The notes below the pieces were generated by a model, which was not told where the DNA came from, searched no databases, and saw only the letters and a program-made list of their open reading frames with translations. A stretch of 64,000 nt of DNA from Fidelibacterota bacterium (GTDB taxonomy: Bacteria > Fidelibacterota > Marinisomatia > SCGC-AAA003-L08 > TS1B11): contig SCKI01000002.1 in the NCBI GenBank assembly GCA_004124295.1, forward strand, positions 124,001 through 188,000. The letters run 5' to 3'. A program made the position numbers and the translations under genes. Positions 1 to 9,224 of this stretch are shown here, one piece after another (the stretch's first letter is position 1; each line of letters opens with the position of its first letter).

Positions 1-10
1 TTTCCTTGCC

Positions 11-385
11 TTAAATCTTCAGGCCCGAGTCGCGGGCCCCTTTTGCGAGGGCTTTCACCCGGCCGTGGAACGCGTAGCCGTTGCGATCGAATACGACCCG
101 CGAAATATTCTTTTCGGCGGCCCGTTCCGCCAGCGCCTTGCCGATCAGTTCGGCCTGCTCAGTCTTGTTCTTGATCCCCTTGAGCCGGGGCGCCAACGCC
201 TTTTCCATGGTGGAGGCGGAAGCCACCGTCCGGCTCTGGGCGTCGTCCACGATCTGACCGGTGATGTGCCGGGCAGAGCGGTTGACCACCAGCCGCATCT
301 TGCCATCGAAGCGGTCGAATTTTTTCTTCACCCGCCGGCGCCGCCGAGCCCTGAGGTCTGCTTTTTTCTGCTGTCTGTTAATCAT
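11..385 (-). CDS. rplR: 50S ribosomal protein L18
   Basis: L18 binds 5S rRNA and helps seat it in the central protuberance of the large subunit. The 124-residue product has the usual short, very basic N terminus (a run of Arg at residues 14-18), then the conserved core with LVVNRSARHI near residue 32, and ends in the family-typical GRVKALAKGARDSGLKI. It starts with ATG three bases after the stop of rplF, the standard spc-operon order. rpsE would be expected next, beyond position 1. The 10 bases before the stop codon at the window edge hold nothing recognisable. Confidence 0.97.
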   Translation of the reverse strand: MINRQQKKADLRARRRRRVKKKFDRFDGKMRLVVNRSARHITGQIVDDAQSRTVASASTMEKALAPRLKGIKNKTEQAELIGKALAERAAEKNISRVVFDRNGYAFHGRVKALAKGARDSGLKI

Positions 386-388
386 CTG

Positions 389-946
389 CTATGCCGCGCC
401 TGCGCTTGAACCGACCGTCTTGCCGGCTTTCCGCCGGACATATTCATCGTGATAGCGCACCCCTTTGCCCTTATACGGCTCCGGTTTGCGCAACGACCTG
501 ATTTTTGCCGCCACCTGGCCCACGGCCTGCTTGTCGATGCCTTTAATCAGCAGCGTCGTGTTCCGGCCCAGCACCTCGAACTCGATCCCCGGAGGCGCCT
601 GGAAATAAATGGCGTGCGAGAAACCGAGATTCAGCAGCACATTGGCCCCTTTCAACTCCACCGTATAGCCCACGCCTATCAGATCGAGCTGCCGGCTGAA
701 TCCTTCGGCCACTCCGTGGACCATATTGGCCACCAGCGCCCGGGTCAGGCCGTGCAGGGCGCGCTGCTCCTTCTGGTCCGAATCCCGGGTCACCACCAGG
801 CTGCCGTCAGCCTGCTTCACTTCCAGGCCGGGATTGTGCCGGTAGCTGAGCTCGCCCCTGGGGCCCTTGATGGTAACGAGCCGGTCCTTGACCTCGACGG
901 CGACGCCCTCGGGCAGGGGAATGGGTAATTTGCCGATGCGGGACAT
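389..946 (-). CDS. rplF: 50S ribosomal protein L6
   Basis: L6 binds 23S rRNA near the sarcin-ricin loop and the factor-binding site. The 185-residue product opens with MSRIGKLPIPLPEGV, the conserved L6 start, and carries the C-terminal signature KPEPYKGKGVRYHDEYVRRK in its second alpha/beta domain. The C terminus adds a short tail rich in Gly, Ser and Ala. It lies six bases after rpsH and three bases before rplR in the spc operon. Length and motifs are normal. Confidence 0.98.
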   Translation of the reverse strand: MSRIGKLPIPLPEGVAVEVKDRLVTIKGPRGELSYRHNPGLEVKQADGSLVVTRDSDQKEQRALHGLTRALVANMVHGVAEGFSRQLDLIGVGYTVELKGANVLLNLGFSHAIYFQAPPGIEFEVLGRNTTLLIKGIDKQAVGQVAAKIRSLRKPEPYKGKGVRYHDEYVRRKAGKTVGSSAGAA

Positions 947-952
947 GCTGGC

Positions 953-1351
953 TTACCAGACCTCACACAAAACTTCACCGCCCACTTTCAGCCGCCGGGC
1001 GATCTTGTCGGAGATGACGCCCCGGGAGGTGGTCAGTATGGAGATGCCCAGTCCGCCCCGGACCCGGGGGACGTCGCGGGCATTCACGTAAAGCCGCCGG
1101 CCCGGCCGGGAAATCCGGTTGATGCCTTCGATGACCGGCACGCCTGTGTCGTCATAGTTCAGGAAAATCCTGAGTATGTTCTGCTTGTCATCCTTCACCT
1201 GGATCAGGTCGCGGATAAAATGCTCTTCCTTCAATATCAGGCAGACCCGTTTCTTGAGGTTGGATGCGGGGATATCGACCCAGCGCTTATCGGCCTGCTG
1301 GGCATTGCGGATGCGGGTTAACAGATCTGCTATGGGATCGGACATGGACAT
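953..1351 (-). CDS. rpsH: 30S ribosomal protein S8
   Basis: S8 binds the central domain of 16S rRNA and, in many bacteria, represses the spc operon by binding its mRNA. The 132-residue product begins MSMSDPIADLLTRIRNAQ. It holds the C-terminal signature GLGISILTTSRGVISDK, in which the Ser/Thr-rich stretch contacts RNA. A second in-frame ATG two codons downstream is an alternative start. It sits between the zinc-type S14 gene and rplF. No S8-binding mimic was identified in the neighbouring mRNA by eye. Confidence 0.97.
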   Translation of the reverse strand: MSMSDPIADLLTRIRNAQQADKRWVDIPASNLKKRVCLILKEEHFIRDLIQVKDDKQNILRIFLNYDDTGVPVIEGINRISRPGRRLYVNARDVPRVRGGLGISILTTSRGVISDKIARRLKVGGEVLCEVW

Positions 1352-1364
1352 GCTTGCTTATCCT

Positions 1365-1550
1365 TTACCAGCTGGCCTTGGTGATCCCGGGAATCAGACC
1401 CTGCAGGGCCATCTCCCTGAAACAGATCCGGCACAGGCCGAACTTGCGCATAAAGGCCCGTGGCCGGCCGCAGTTACCGCAGCGATTGTAGCCCTGGGTA
1501 GAAAACCTGGGCTTGGCTTGAGCCTTGATAATCAATCCTTTACGCGCCAT
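1365..1550 (-). CDS. rpsN: 30S ribosomal protein S14, zinc-binding type
   Basis: S14 sits in the 30S head and contacts helix 34 region RNA and S3/S10. At 61 residues this is the short zinc-ribbon form, with four ligands at Cys24, Cys27, Cys40 and Cys43 in two CxxC pairs. The longer zinc-free paralogue seen in some bacteria is about 100 residues. Its ATG overlaps the rplE stop by one base, so translation is probably coupled. rpsH follows 13 bases downstream. Confidence 0.97.
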   Translation of the reverse strand: MARKGLIIKAQAKPRFSTQGYNRCGNCGRPRAFMRKFGLCRICFREMALQGLIPGITKASW

Positions 1551-2392
1551 TATTCGGTTGCTCCTTCCGCTGGGGCCTGGGGTCGGGCACGAAACGGAAA
1601 ACCGAACGCGCTGAGCATATCATAAGACTCCTGGTCGGTCTTGGCCGTGGTCACGAGGGTGATATCCATGCCGCGAATTTTGTCAATCTTGTCATAGTCA
1701 ATCTCGGGAAAGACGATCTGCTCCGTGAGACCGAAGCTGTAATTCCCCCGGCCGTCAAAGGAGCGCATGGGCAGTCCGCGGAAGTCTCTGACCCGGGGGA
1801 TGGCCAGGCTCATCAGGCGGTCGAAGAACTCCCACATCTGGTTCCGGCGCAGGGTCACCTTGACCCCCACCGGGTCCTTGGCCCGGATTTTGAAGTTGGA
1901 GATGGGCTTCTTGGCGTAGGTCACCACCGCCTTCTGGCCAGTGATCACCGCCAAGTCGTCCAGGGCGCCCTTCAGCGCGTTGCGGTCCTCACGGGCATTG
2001 CCCAGGCCTATGTTCAGCACAATTTTATCAAGCCGGGGCACCTGCCAGATATTCTTGTAGCCGGCCTTGGCCTTCAACTCGCCCAGCACCCGGTCGTAGT
2101 AAACCTGCTTGAGCCGGGGCCTGCTGCGGGCCGGCTGCGCTTTGGCCTTGGCCGCCTTGGGGGCGGTTTTGCTCTCAGCCGGTACCTTGGCCTCAGCGGT
2201 CTTTTGGGCCGCCGGCTTCGCTTTGGCCGCAGACTTCCCGGCCTTGGCGGCAGCCGGTTTGCCGCTGGCCGGCGCCTTGGCCTTGGACTTGGCGACAGTC
2301 TTGGGGGACTTTGCCGGAGCCTTTTTCACAGGCTTCGCCGGAGCTTCGGCCTTGGTCTGGGCAGCGGTTTTCTTGGGTTCTTTCTCAGCCAT
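1550..2392 (-). CDS. rplE: 50S ribosomal protein L5 with long basic N-terminal tail
   Basis: L5 binds 5S rRNA in the central protuberance and touches P-site tRNA and S13. Residues from about 92 to 280 match ordinary L5, including [20 protein letters not shown] near residue 111 and [18 protein letters not shown] near the C terminus. The usual family length is about 180. Here roughly 91 residues precede the core, almost all Ala, Lys and Pro with some Ser, Thr and Glu, resembling histone H1-like tails. There is no in-frame ATG between residue 1 and the core, and the ATG used lies 7 bases after rplX, which fits the tight operon packing. The Shine-Dalgarno is weak. The core function is certain; the tail function is unknown. 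Confidence 0.93.
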   Translation of the reverse strand: MAEKEPKKTAAQTKAEAPAKPVKKAPAKSPKTVAKSKAKAPASGKPAAAKAGKSAAKAKPAAQKTAEAKVPAESKTAPKAAKAKAQPARSRPRLKQVYYDRVLGELKAKAGYKNIWQVPRLDKIVLNIGLGNAREDRNALKGALDDLAVITGQKAVVTYAKKPISNFKIRAKDPVGVKVTLRRNQMWEFFDRLMSLAIPRVRDFRGLPMRSFDGRGNYSFGLTEQIVFPEIDYDKIDKIRGMDITLVTTAKTDQESYDMLSAFGFPFRARPQAPAEGATE

Positions 2393-2399
2393 AGCCAGT

Positions 2400-2708
2400 C
2401 TACTCGTTCAATGTTTCGCCGGTTTTCTTGGAATAGCGGACCTTCTTGCCGTCCTCCAGGCGCTTGGTGCCGATGCGGGTCGCCTTGCCGTCCACCACCA
2501 ACATCAGATTGGACATCCGCACCGGCGCCTCGCGCTCGATAATCCCGCCCTGGGGATTCTTCTGGGACGGCTTGGTGTGGCGCTTCATAAAGCGGATACC
2601 TTCCACTATAGCCCGATCCTTCTTGGGATCGACATGCAAAATTTTTCCCGTCTTGCCCCGGTCGACGCCCGTGAGCACCTTGACCGTGTCGCCCTTGCGG
2701 ATACGCAT
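2400..2708 (-). CDS. rplX: 50S ribosomal protein L24
   Basis: L24 is an assembly initiator protein that binds the 5' domain of 23S rRNA and later sits near the exit tunnel. The 102-residue product starts MRIRKGDTVKVLTGVDRGKT, the KOW-motif strand and loop typical of L24, and continues with the conserved EGIRFMKRHTKPSQKNPQGG near residue 36. It is placed between rplN (2 bases) and rplE (7 bases) as in the standard operon. Nothing unusual is seen. Confidence 0.97.
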   Translation of the reverse strand: MRIRKGDTVKVLTGVDRGKTGKILHVDPKKDRAIVEGIRFMKRHTKPSQKNPQGGIIEREAPVRMSNLMLVVDGKATRIGTKRLEDGKKVRYSKKTGETLNE

Positions 2709-2710
2709 TT

Positions 2711-3079
2711 TTAGAGCACCTCCGGCGCCAGCGATACAATTTTCATATACTGCTTTTCGCGCAGCTCCCGGGCCACCGGACCGAACACACGGGTGCCTGC
2801 CGGTTCGAGCTGGTTATCCAGCAGCACGGCGGCATTATCATCGAAGCGGATATAGGAGCCGTCGGCGCGGCGCACTTCCTTTTTGGTCCGCACCACCACC
2901 GCTTTGGAGATCTCGCCCTTTTTGATGACCCCGCCGGGAATAGCCGATTTCACCGTCACCACGATCACATCTCCCACGCTGGCATAGCGCCGCTTGGAGC
3001 CCCCCAGGACCCGGATGCAGAGCACCTCCTTGGCGCCGGTGTTATCGGCAACTTTGAGCCGTGATTCCTGCTGGATCAT
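2711..3079 (-). CDS. rplN: 50S ribosomal protein L14
   Basis: L14 lies at the subunit interface and forms an intersubunit bridge with 16S rRNA helix 14. The product is 122 residues from [20 protein letters not shown], exactly the family length. A longer reading frame extends 16 codons upstream, but that part overlaps rpsQ and is not conserved. The start chosen gives an ATGA overlap with the rpsQ stop. The conserved [20 protein letters not shown] segment and the C terminus [10 protein letters not shown] are present. Confidence 0.97.
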   Translation of the reverse strand: MIQQESRLKVADNTGAKEVLCIRVLGGSKRRYASVGDVIVVTVKSAIPGGVIKKGEISKAVVVRTKKEVRRADGSYIRFDDNAAVLLDNQLEPAGTRVFGPVARELREKQYMKIVSLAPEVL

Positions 3080-3351
3080 GCCGCCGACCCGCCCTTGGCC
3101 GACCCGATGATTTCCAGGATGCGCCAACGCTTGGTCTTGGAGAGGGGCCGGGTCTCTTCGATGATGACCTGGTCCCCCGCCGTGGCCGCATTCTGCTCAT
3201 CGTGAGCATAAAATTTCTTCATGCGGGTCACATATTTCTTGTAGACCGGGTGCGGGAACCGGCGGGTCACCTGGACCACGGCGGTTTTGTCCATAGCGGT
3301 CTTGATAACCTCGCCCTTCATGCGGCGCCGGTTGGATGCTGCAGATGCCAT
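3076..3351 (-). CDS. rpsQ: 30S ribosomal protein S17
   Basis: S17 is an OB-fold primary binder of 16S rRNA helix 11 and an early assembly protein. The 91-residue product has a short basic N-terminal stretch, then [20 protein letters not shown] and the signature [36 protein letters not shown] closes the fold. It begins three bases after rpmC and its TGA overlaps the ATG of rplN. The family is normally 80-90 residues, so this is ordinary. Confidence 0.97.
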   Translation of the reverse strand: MASAASNRRRMKGEVIKTAMDKTAVVQVTRRFPHPVYKKYVTRMKKFYAHDEQNAATAGDQVIIEETRPLSKTKRWRILEIIGSAKGGSAA

Positions 3352-3354
3352 GAC

Positions 3355-3567
3355 CTACTCGGCCTTCCTCTCGCTGATGCCCAGTTCGTATTCCCTGAGC
3401 AATGTTTTGACCCTGGCTATATCCTTGCGGGTCCGTCCCAATTGATGTGTGCCCTGCAACTGCTGGAGGGCCTTCTGAAAGCGCAGATGGGTGTGCTGGC
3501 CGCTGAGCTCCTGCAGCTGCTCAAGCAACTGCTCCGTGGTCAGGCTGCGCATGTCCTCGCTGATCAC
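3355..3567 (-). CDS. rpmC: 50S ribosomal protein L29
   Basis: L29 is a small helical hairpin at the tunnel exit, next to L23, where trigger factor and SRP dock. The 70-residue product has the two-helix pattern, with [20 protein letters not shown] as the conserved second half and [10 protein letters not shown] closing it. Translation starts at GTG and overlaps the rplP stop by four bases (GTGA). It precedes rpsQ by three bases. Confidence 0.95.
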   Translation of the reverse strand: MISEDMRSLTTEQLLEQLQELSGQHTHLRFQKALQQLQGTHQLGRTRKDIARVKTLLREYELGISERKAE

Positions 3568-3983
3568 TGGCCGCCCTCCCGGCGCGAAACCAGTTTGGTC
3601 TTGATGGGCAACTTGTGGGAGCAGAGCCGGAAAGCCTCCGCAGCCAGGGCCTCATCGACCCCCTCCACCTCGAACAGAATCCGCCCCGGCTTGACCACAG
3701 CCACCCAATATTCCGGCGCCCCCTTGCCCTTGCCCATACGGGTTTCGGCCGGCTTCTGGGTGATGGCCTTGTCGGGGAATATGCGAATCCACATACGGCC
3801 GAACTTCCGGGTGGCACGGGTAATGGCCACACGGGCCGATTCAATCTGCCGGCTGGTGATCCAGCCATTCTCCAGCGCCTTGAGTCCGTAGGTGCCGAAG
3901 GCCACGGTGTTGCCCCGGTTGGCCATGCCCCGGCGGTTACCCCGGTGGGGCTTGCGATATTTTACTTTGCGCGGCGCCAACAT
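3564..3983 (-). CDS. rplP: 50S ribosomal protein L16
   Basis: L16 (uL16) reaches towards the peptidyl-transferase centre and helps position A-site tRNA. The 139-residue product opens [20 protein letters not shown] and carries [20 protein letters not shown] near residue 82, both L16 hallmarks. The arginine in the RMGKGKG loop is the residue hydroxylated by YcfD-type enzymes in some bacteria; no such enzyme lies in this window. Length is typical. It sits between rpsC and rpmC. Confidence 0.97.
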   Translation of the reverse strand: MLAPRKVKYRKPHRGNRRGMANRGNTVAFGTYGLKALENGWITSRQIESARVAITRATRKFGRMWIRIFPDKAITQKPAETRMGKGKGAPEYWVAVVKPGRILFEVEGVDEALAAEAFRLCSHKLPIKTKLVSRREGGQ

Positions 3984-3992
3984 TCGCTATAC

Positions 3993-4637
3993 TCAGCCTT
4001 TTCCCGACATCCGGGTAGCCTTTTCTCCGTTACAAATCCAAACTTTTATGCCGATCTTGCCGTAGGTGGTCTGGGCCTCCACCATCGCGTAATCAATGTC
4101 GGCCCGCAGAGTGTGCAGCGGCACCCGGCCGTCGCGGAAAGTTTCGCTGCGGCTCATCTCCGACCCGCCCAACCGGCCCGACAGGCAGATCTTGATCCCC
4201 TGGGCGCCCATGCGCATGGTGGACTGGATCGATTTCTTGGCCGCCCGGCGGAACGATATTTTCTTGATCAGCTGCTGGGAGATGCTGTCCCCCACCAGCC
4301 GGGCGTCCAGCTCCGGACGCTTCACCTCGCTGACGTTGAGCTTGATCTCCTGGCCCAGCAGGGCGTGGATCTCGTTGCGCAACCGTTCCACTTCCTCCCC
4401 GCCCCGGCCGATGACAATCCCCGGACGGCTGGTGAAAATCGTCACGGTCACCTTCTTGGCGGTGCGGCTGATCTCCACCCGGGATATGCCGGCATTGCTC
4501 AGGCGATGCTCGATATAGCGCCGCAGAACGATATCTTCCCTGAGTTTTTCGGCAAAATTGTGCTCGTCAAACCAAGTGGAAAGCCACGGCTTGTTGATCC
4601 CCAGCCGGAACCCGATAGGATGTGTTTTCTGGCCCAA
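3993..4637 (-). CDS. rpsC: 30S ribosomal protein S3
   Basis: S3 forms part of the mRNA entry channel and contributes to ribosomal helicase activity. The 214-residue product has GQKTHPIGFRLGINKPWLS at its N terminus, the KH-domain GxxG loop in IVIGRGGEEVERLRNEI near residue 76, and the C-terminal domain with KISFRRAAKKSIQSTMRMGA. Translation begins at TTG; a GGAGG sits six bases before it and no ATG is available nearby. The length matches family members without a long C-terminal tail. rplV lies 19 bases upstream. Confidence 0.96.
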   Translation of the reverse strand: MGQKTHPIGFRLGINKPWLSTWFDEHNFAEKLREDIVLRRYIEHRLSNAGISRVEISRTAKKVTVTIFTSRPGIVIGRGGEEVERLRNEIHALLGQEIKLNVSEVKRPELDARLVGDSISQQLIKKISFRRAAKKSIQSTMRMGAQGIKICLSGRLGGSEMSRSETFRDGRVPLHTLRADIDYAMVEAQTTYGKIGIKVWICNGEKATRMSGKG

Positions 4638-4643
4638 ATCGGT

Positions 4644-4648
4644 CCTCC
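4644..4648 (-). promoter_or_regulatory. Shine-Dalgarno fixing the TTG start of rpsC
   Basis: GGAGG on the minus strand lies six bases before the TTG at 4635-4637. The next codons match the invariant S3 N terminus, so this site decides the non-ATG start. Confidence 0.8.
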
Positions 4649-4656
4649 GTTCCCTC

Positions 4657-5004
4657 TCAGGAACCCTTTTCGGCCACCACCACGGTCAGGTGGCTGGTCC
4701 GTTTAAGAATGCGCGTCGCCCGGCCCTGGGCCCGCGGCCGCCAGCGCTTGAGCGATGGTCCGCCATCGGCGAAGGCCTGCTTGATATAGAGCTGGTCGAT
4801 GTCCACCTCCTTCGCCTCCGGCGCGTTCATGATATTGGCGATGGCCGAACGGAGCGTTTTCTCGATAAATACCGACGCCTTGTTGGGCGTGAAATGGAGG
4901 ATGTTCAAGGCCTTGTTAACATCCTTGCCGCGCACCTCATGCAACATCCGGTTCAGCTTGCGGGCCGACTGCCGCAGATAACGCGCCCGTGCAATACTCT
5001 CCAC
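4657..5004 (-). CDS. rplV: 50S ribosomal protein L22
   Basis: L22 lines the nascent-peptide tunnel with its long beta hairpin. The 115-residue product has the N-terminal helix with YLRQSARKLNRMLHEVRGKD and the conserved SAIANIMNAPEAKEVDIDQL. The hairpin tip region is RWRPRAQGRATRILKRTSH, the site where macrolide-resistance changes occur in other bacteria, and it looks like the common wild type. The start codon is GTG. rpsS ends five bases upstream. Confidence 0.97.
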   Translation of the reverse strand: MESIARARYLRQSARKLNRMLHEVRGKDVNKALNILHFTPNKASVFIEKTLRSAIANIMNAPEAKEVDIDQLYIKQAFADGGPSLKRWRPRAQGRATRILKRTSHLTVVVAEKGS

Positions 5005-5009
5005 CGCGC

Positions 5010-5279
5010 CTAGCCCTTGCGCTTATCCGCATGACCGCGGAAAATCCGGGTCGGTGAAAATTCGCCCAGCTTGTGGCCCACCATATTCTCGGACACGAAC
5101 ACCGGGATAAACTTGTTGCCGTTGTGTACGGCAAAGGTATGGCCCACAAAATCGGGCGTGATGGTGCTGCGCCGCGACCAGGTCTTCAGCACCTGCTTTT
5201 TCTTGGACTTGTTCAGGGCGGCCACTTTATTGAGCAGCTTCTCCGAAACATAGGGTCCCTTTTTTATCGAGCGTGGCAT
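5010..5279 (-). CDS. rpsS: 30S ribosomal protein S19
   Basis: S19 sits in the 30S head and, with S13, contacts the A-site tRNA region and the central protuberance. The 89-residue product starts [19 protein letters not shown] and carries the signature [20 protein letters not shown] and then [18 protein letters not shown]. Length and motifs are normal. It follows rplB by four bases and precedes rplV by five. Confidence 0.98.
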   Translation of the reverse strand: MPRSIKKGPYVSEKLLNKVAALNKSKKKQVLKTWSRRSTITPDFVGHTFAVHNGNKFIPVFVSENMVGHKLGEFSPTRIFRGHADKRKG

Positions 5280-5283
5280 AGGA

Positions 5284-6111
5284 TCACGACCTCCGCGTTA
5301 CGATGTAGCGGTCCGACTGGTGCTTCTTCTTGCGCGTTTTGAAGCCCTTGGAGGGGATACCCTTCGGCGAAACAGGATGGCGGCCGCCAGAGGACCGGCC
5401 TTCGCCGCCACCCATGGGGTGATCCACCGGATTCATGGCCACGCCCCGGACTTTGGGCCGGCGTCCGAGCCAGCGGCTGCGGCCCGCTTTGCCCAGATTG
5501 ATATTCATATGGCTTTTGTTGCCCACCTCTCCCAGCACGGCCAGGCAACTTTCCTGGACCATGCGCACTTCCCCGGAGGGAAGCTTGAGCGACACCATGT
5601 TCCCGTCCTTGGCCATGATGCGGGCGGCGGCGCCGGCGGAGCGGGCCATCTGGCCCCCCTTGCCGGGCTTAAGCTCGACATTGTGCACCATCATCCCCGG
5701 CGGAATCATCGACAGTGGCATGGCGTTCCCCGGCCGCAGGGGGGTGCGCTCCCGCGAGGCGATAATTTCGTCGGCCACCTTGATGCCATCCGGGGCCAGG
5801 ATGTAGCGCTTTTCGCCATCCGCGTAATGCACCAGGGCGATGCGGCACGACCGGTTGGGGTCATATTCGACAGTCTTGATCACGCCGGGCACATCATACT
5901 TGTTGCGCTTGAAATCGATGACCCGGTAGCGCCGCTTGTGTCCCCCGCCCCGGTGGCGTGAGGTGATCCGGCCGTTATTGTTCCGGCCACCGGTCTTGCG
6001 CAGGGCCTCGGTAAGGGACTTTTCCGGCTTATCGGTAGTGATCTCCTCGAAGGTGGAGACCGACATGAAGCGCTGGCCGGGAGTGTTGGGTTTCAGGTTG
6101 CGTACCGGCAT
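5284..6111 (-). CDS. rplB: 50S ribosomal protein L2
   Basis: L2 is essential for subunit association and for peptidyl-transferase function. The 275-residue product has the N-terminal [20 protein letters not shown], the RNA-binding domain with [20 protein letters not shown], and the C-terminal signature [20 protein letters not shown], which contains the conserved histidine near the active site. It is the usual length. rplW lies two bases upstream and rpsS four bases downstream. Confidence 0.98.
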   Translation of the reverse strand: MPVRNLKPNTPGQRFMSVSTFEEITTDKPEKSLTEALRKTGGRNNNGRITSRHRGGGHKRRYRVIDFKRNKYDVPGVIKTVEYDPNRSCRIALVHYADGEKRYILAPDGIKVADEIIASRERTPLRPGNAMPLSMIPPGMMVHNVELKPGKGGQMARSAGAAARIMAKDGNMVSLKLPSGEVRMVQESCLAVLGEVGNKSHMNINLGKAGRSRWLGRRPKVRGVAMNPVDHPMGGGEGRSSGGRHPVSPKGIPSKGFKTRKKKHQSDRYIVTRRS

Positions 6112-6113
6112 GG

Positions 6114-6437
6114 CTAGGTGGCCCCCTCAGTTTCAAAGAGGTCGATTTTCTGGCCTTCGGCGAGGGTTATGATGGCCCGCTTCCAGTTTGCCCGACGGCC
6201 CTGGGTGCGGATCGTGTGGCCGCCGCTGCGCATGCTTTGGCTCTTGGCCTTGCCGCGCCGGTTCTGGGTCGCCACCTTGCTCACCTGCACACTAAACTGG
6301 GCCTCAACGGCGATCTTGATTTCATGTTTGTTGGCGGCAGGATGCACCTCGAACGCATATTTGCGCTCGGTATCTTCCAGGCGGCTCATCTTTTCGGTGA
6401 GCAGGGGCCGGTAAATAATATTTTGCTTGATCGTCAT
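6114..6437 (-). CDS. rplW: 50S ribosomal protein L23
   Basis: L23 is the docking site for trigger factor and SRP at the tunnel exit. From [20 protein letters not shown] the product is 107 residues, close to the family norm. It contains the conserved [20 protein letters not shown] and the RNA-binding loop [21 protein letters not shown] reading frame runs 46 codons further upstream inside rplD, but that extension is unrelated to L23, so the ATG two bases after the rplD stop is preferred. Confidence 0.96.
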   Translation of the reverse strand: MTIKQNIIYRPLLTEKMSRLEDTERKYAFEVHPAANKHEIKIAVEAQFSVQVSKVATQNRRGKAKSQSMRSGGHTIRTQGRRANWKRAIITLAEGQKIDLFETEGAT

Positions 6438-6439
6438 AT

Positions 6440-7066
6440 TCAGTTCAGCGCCGACTGCAGGGCTTTCAGCCCGGCCTTGTCTAACAGCAGAAAATCGGTG
6501 GACCAGAGGTCCCAGCTCGATACGTCTGTGGCCGGCTTGATGGCCACCCAGGGCAGATTGCGGCTGGCCCGCCACAGCGTCTCCGAAGGTTCGGCGGTAA
6601 GAATGACCAGTTTGCGACCCTCCAGACCCAGTGCGTCCAGTGCCTGGGCCATCAATTTTGTTTTGGGCTCGGCGAGCTCCAGGGTATCCACGAGAATAAT
6701 GCGGCTGTCGCGCTGCATGCTGGAGAGGAGCGACTTCCGGGCCAGCAGCCGGGCTTTCTGGTTCACCTTTTGCCGGTAGCTGCGCGGGTGGGGACCGAAA
6801 GCCACCCCACCACCGTAACGGATCGGGCTGGCCGCGTCACCGACCCGGGCCCGGCCGGTGCCTTTCTGGCGGAACAGCTTTATACCGCTGCCCTTGACCT
6901 GGCCACGCGTCAGCGTCGACGCCGAGCCTTGCCGCTTGTTAGCCATTTCCGCCTTCACCGCCAGGTAGACCACATGCTCCCGCGGCTCGATGCCAAAAAT
7001 GTCCTTTTTCAGTTCAACCTGGCCTTCGGCCTTTGAACCATCCATTTTCAGTACGCCGAGCTTCAT
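6440..7066 (-). CDS. rplD: 50S ribosomal protein L4
   Basis: L4 binds 23S rRNA domain I and extends a loop into the tunnel constriction; in enterobacteria it also represses the S10 operon. The 208-residue product carries the extended-loop signature GTGRARVGDAASPIRYGGG and then FGPHPRSYRQKVNQKARLLA. The C-terminal Rossmann-like domain includes SRIILVDTLELAEPKTK. It overlaps the end of rplC by four bases. No S10 leader structure is visible because tuf lies directly before rpsJ here. Confidence 0.97.
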   Translation of the reverse strand: MKLGVLKMDGSKAEGQVELKKDIFGIEPREHVVYLAVKAEMANKRQGSASTLTRGQVKGSGIKLFRQKGTGRARVGDAASPIRYGGGVAFGPHPRSYRQKVNQKARLLARKSLLSSMQRDSRIILVDTLELAEPKTKLMAQALDALGLEGRKLVILTAEPSETLWRASRNLPWVAIKPATDVSSWDLWSTDFLLLDKAGLKALQSALN

Positions 7067-7680
7067 GAATTTTTGGTCAGGTAGACCGTTCCGTTGCGGG
7101 GACCGGGAACGGCGCCCCTGACGAATATCTGGTTTTGCTCCGGGTTGATCCGCGCCACTGTCAGGTTGGGGATGGTCCGGCGGGCGTTGCCGCTACGGCC
7201 GGCCCCCTTCATGCCGGGGATAACCCGCGAAGGATCGGAGCTGGCGCCGATGGAGCCGCCGGCCCGGAGTTGGTCCTTCTTCCCGTGCGAAGCCCTGCCG
7301 CCGTGGAAGCCCCACCGTTTCATGCGGCCGGTGAAGCCCTTGCCCTTGGTGGTGCCGGCGACATTGACTTTGTCACCGACCTTGAAAATCTCCACCGTAA
7401 TCACGTCGCCGACTTCGTGCTCCCCATCGGGAGGGAACTCCCTGAGCACCTTCGCCGGGGGCATGCCGGCCTTGTCAAAGTGGCCCTGGAGCGGCTTGGT
7501 GGTGTGCTTCAGCTTGCGCTCGCCGAAGGCCAGCTGCACCGCACTGTAGCCATCGGTTTCGGGGGTCTTGACCTGGCACACCGTGCAGGGACCCGCCTCA
7601 ATGACGGTGACGGGAATATCCCGGCCCGACTCATCGAATATGCGCGTCATACCCCGCTTGATGCCGATCAGGGATTTCAT
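7063..7680 (-). CDS. rplC: 50S ribosomal protein L3
   Basis: L3 is an early assembly protein whose finger reaches the peptidyl-transferase centre. The 205-residue product starts [20 protein letters not shown] and contains the signature [20 protein letters not shown] near residue 110, then [20 protein letters not shown]. The finger includes the Gln equivalent that is methylated by PrmB in other bacteria ([10 protein letters not shown] is the local context). It starts two bases after rpsJ. Confidence 0.97.
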   Translation of the reverse strand: MKSLIGIKRGMTRIFDESGRDIPVTVIEAGPCTVCQVKTPETDGYSAVQLAFGERKLKHTTKPLQGHFDKAGMPPAKVLREFPPDGEHEVGDVITVEIFKVGDKVNVAGTTKGKGFTGRMKRWGFHGGRASHGKKDQLRAGGSIGASSDPSRVIPGMKGAGRSGNARRTIPNLTVARINPEQNQIFVRGAVPGPRNGTVYLTKNS

Positions 7681-7682
7681 GC

Positions 7683-7991
7683 TCAGGCCCTGATCTCGAT
7701 GTCGACGCCTGCCGGCAGATCGAGCTTCATCAGCGCATCCACCGTCTTGGGGGTCGAGTTGTGGATATCAATAATCCGTTTGTGCACCTTGGTCTGGAAC
7801 TGCTCCCGGGATTTTTTGTCCACGTGGGGCGAGCGGTTGACCGTATAGATGGTCCGGTGCGTCGGCAACGGAATGGGGCCGGACACCAGGGCGCCGGTGT
7901 TCTTGGCGGTACGGACGATTTTCTCCGCCGATTTATCGAGCAGGATATGATCGTATGCCTTCAGGTTGATGCGGATTTTCTGGCCGGCCAT
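7683..7991 (-). CDS. rpsJ: 30S ribosomal protein S10
   Basis: S10 belongs to the 30S head and also acts as NusE in antitermination complexes with NusB. The 102-residue product has the typical start [20 protein letters not shown], the loop [20 protein letters not shown], and ends in [11 protein letters not shown]. It is the first gene of the S10 block and lies nine bases after tuf, so the block is probably read from the upstream str promoter. No separate S10 promoter is evident. Confidence 0.98.
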   Translation of the reverse strand: MAGQKIRINLKAYDHILLDKSAEKIVRTAKNTGALVSGPIPLPTHRTIYTVNRSPHVDKKSREQFQTKVHKRIIDIHNSTPKTVDALMKLDLPAGVDIEIRA

Positions 7992-8000
7992 GTCGATACC

Positions 8001-9211
<1,211 letters not shown>

Positions 9212-9224
9212 GCTGTTGCTGCCG

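Noticed and set aside
6438-6575. Upstream extension of the L23 frame
   Set aside because: It lies inside rplD, and L23 begins at MTIKQN with family length from there. Similar extensions of rplN, rplA, batC, gmk and the DUF5683-like gene were trimmed for the same reason.
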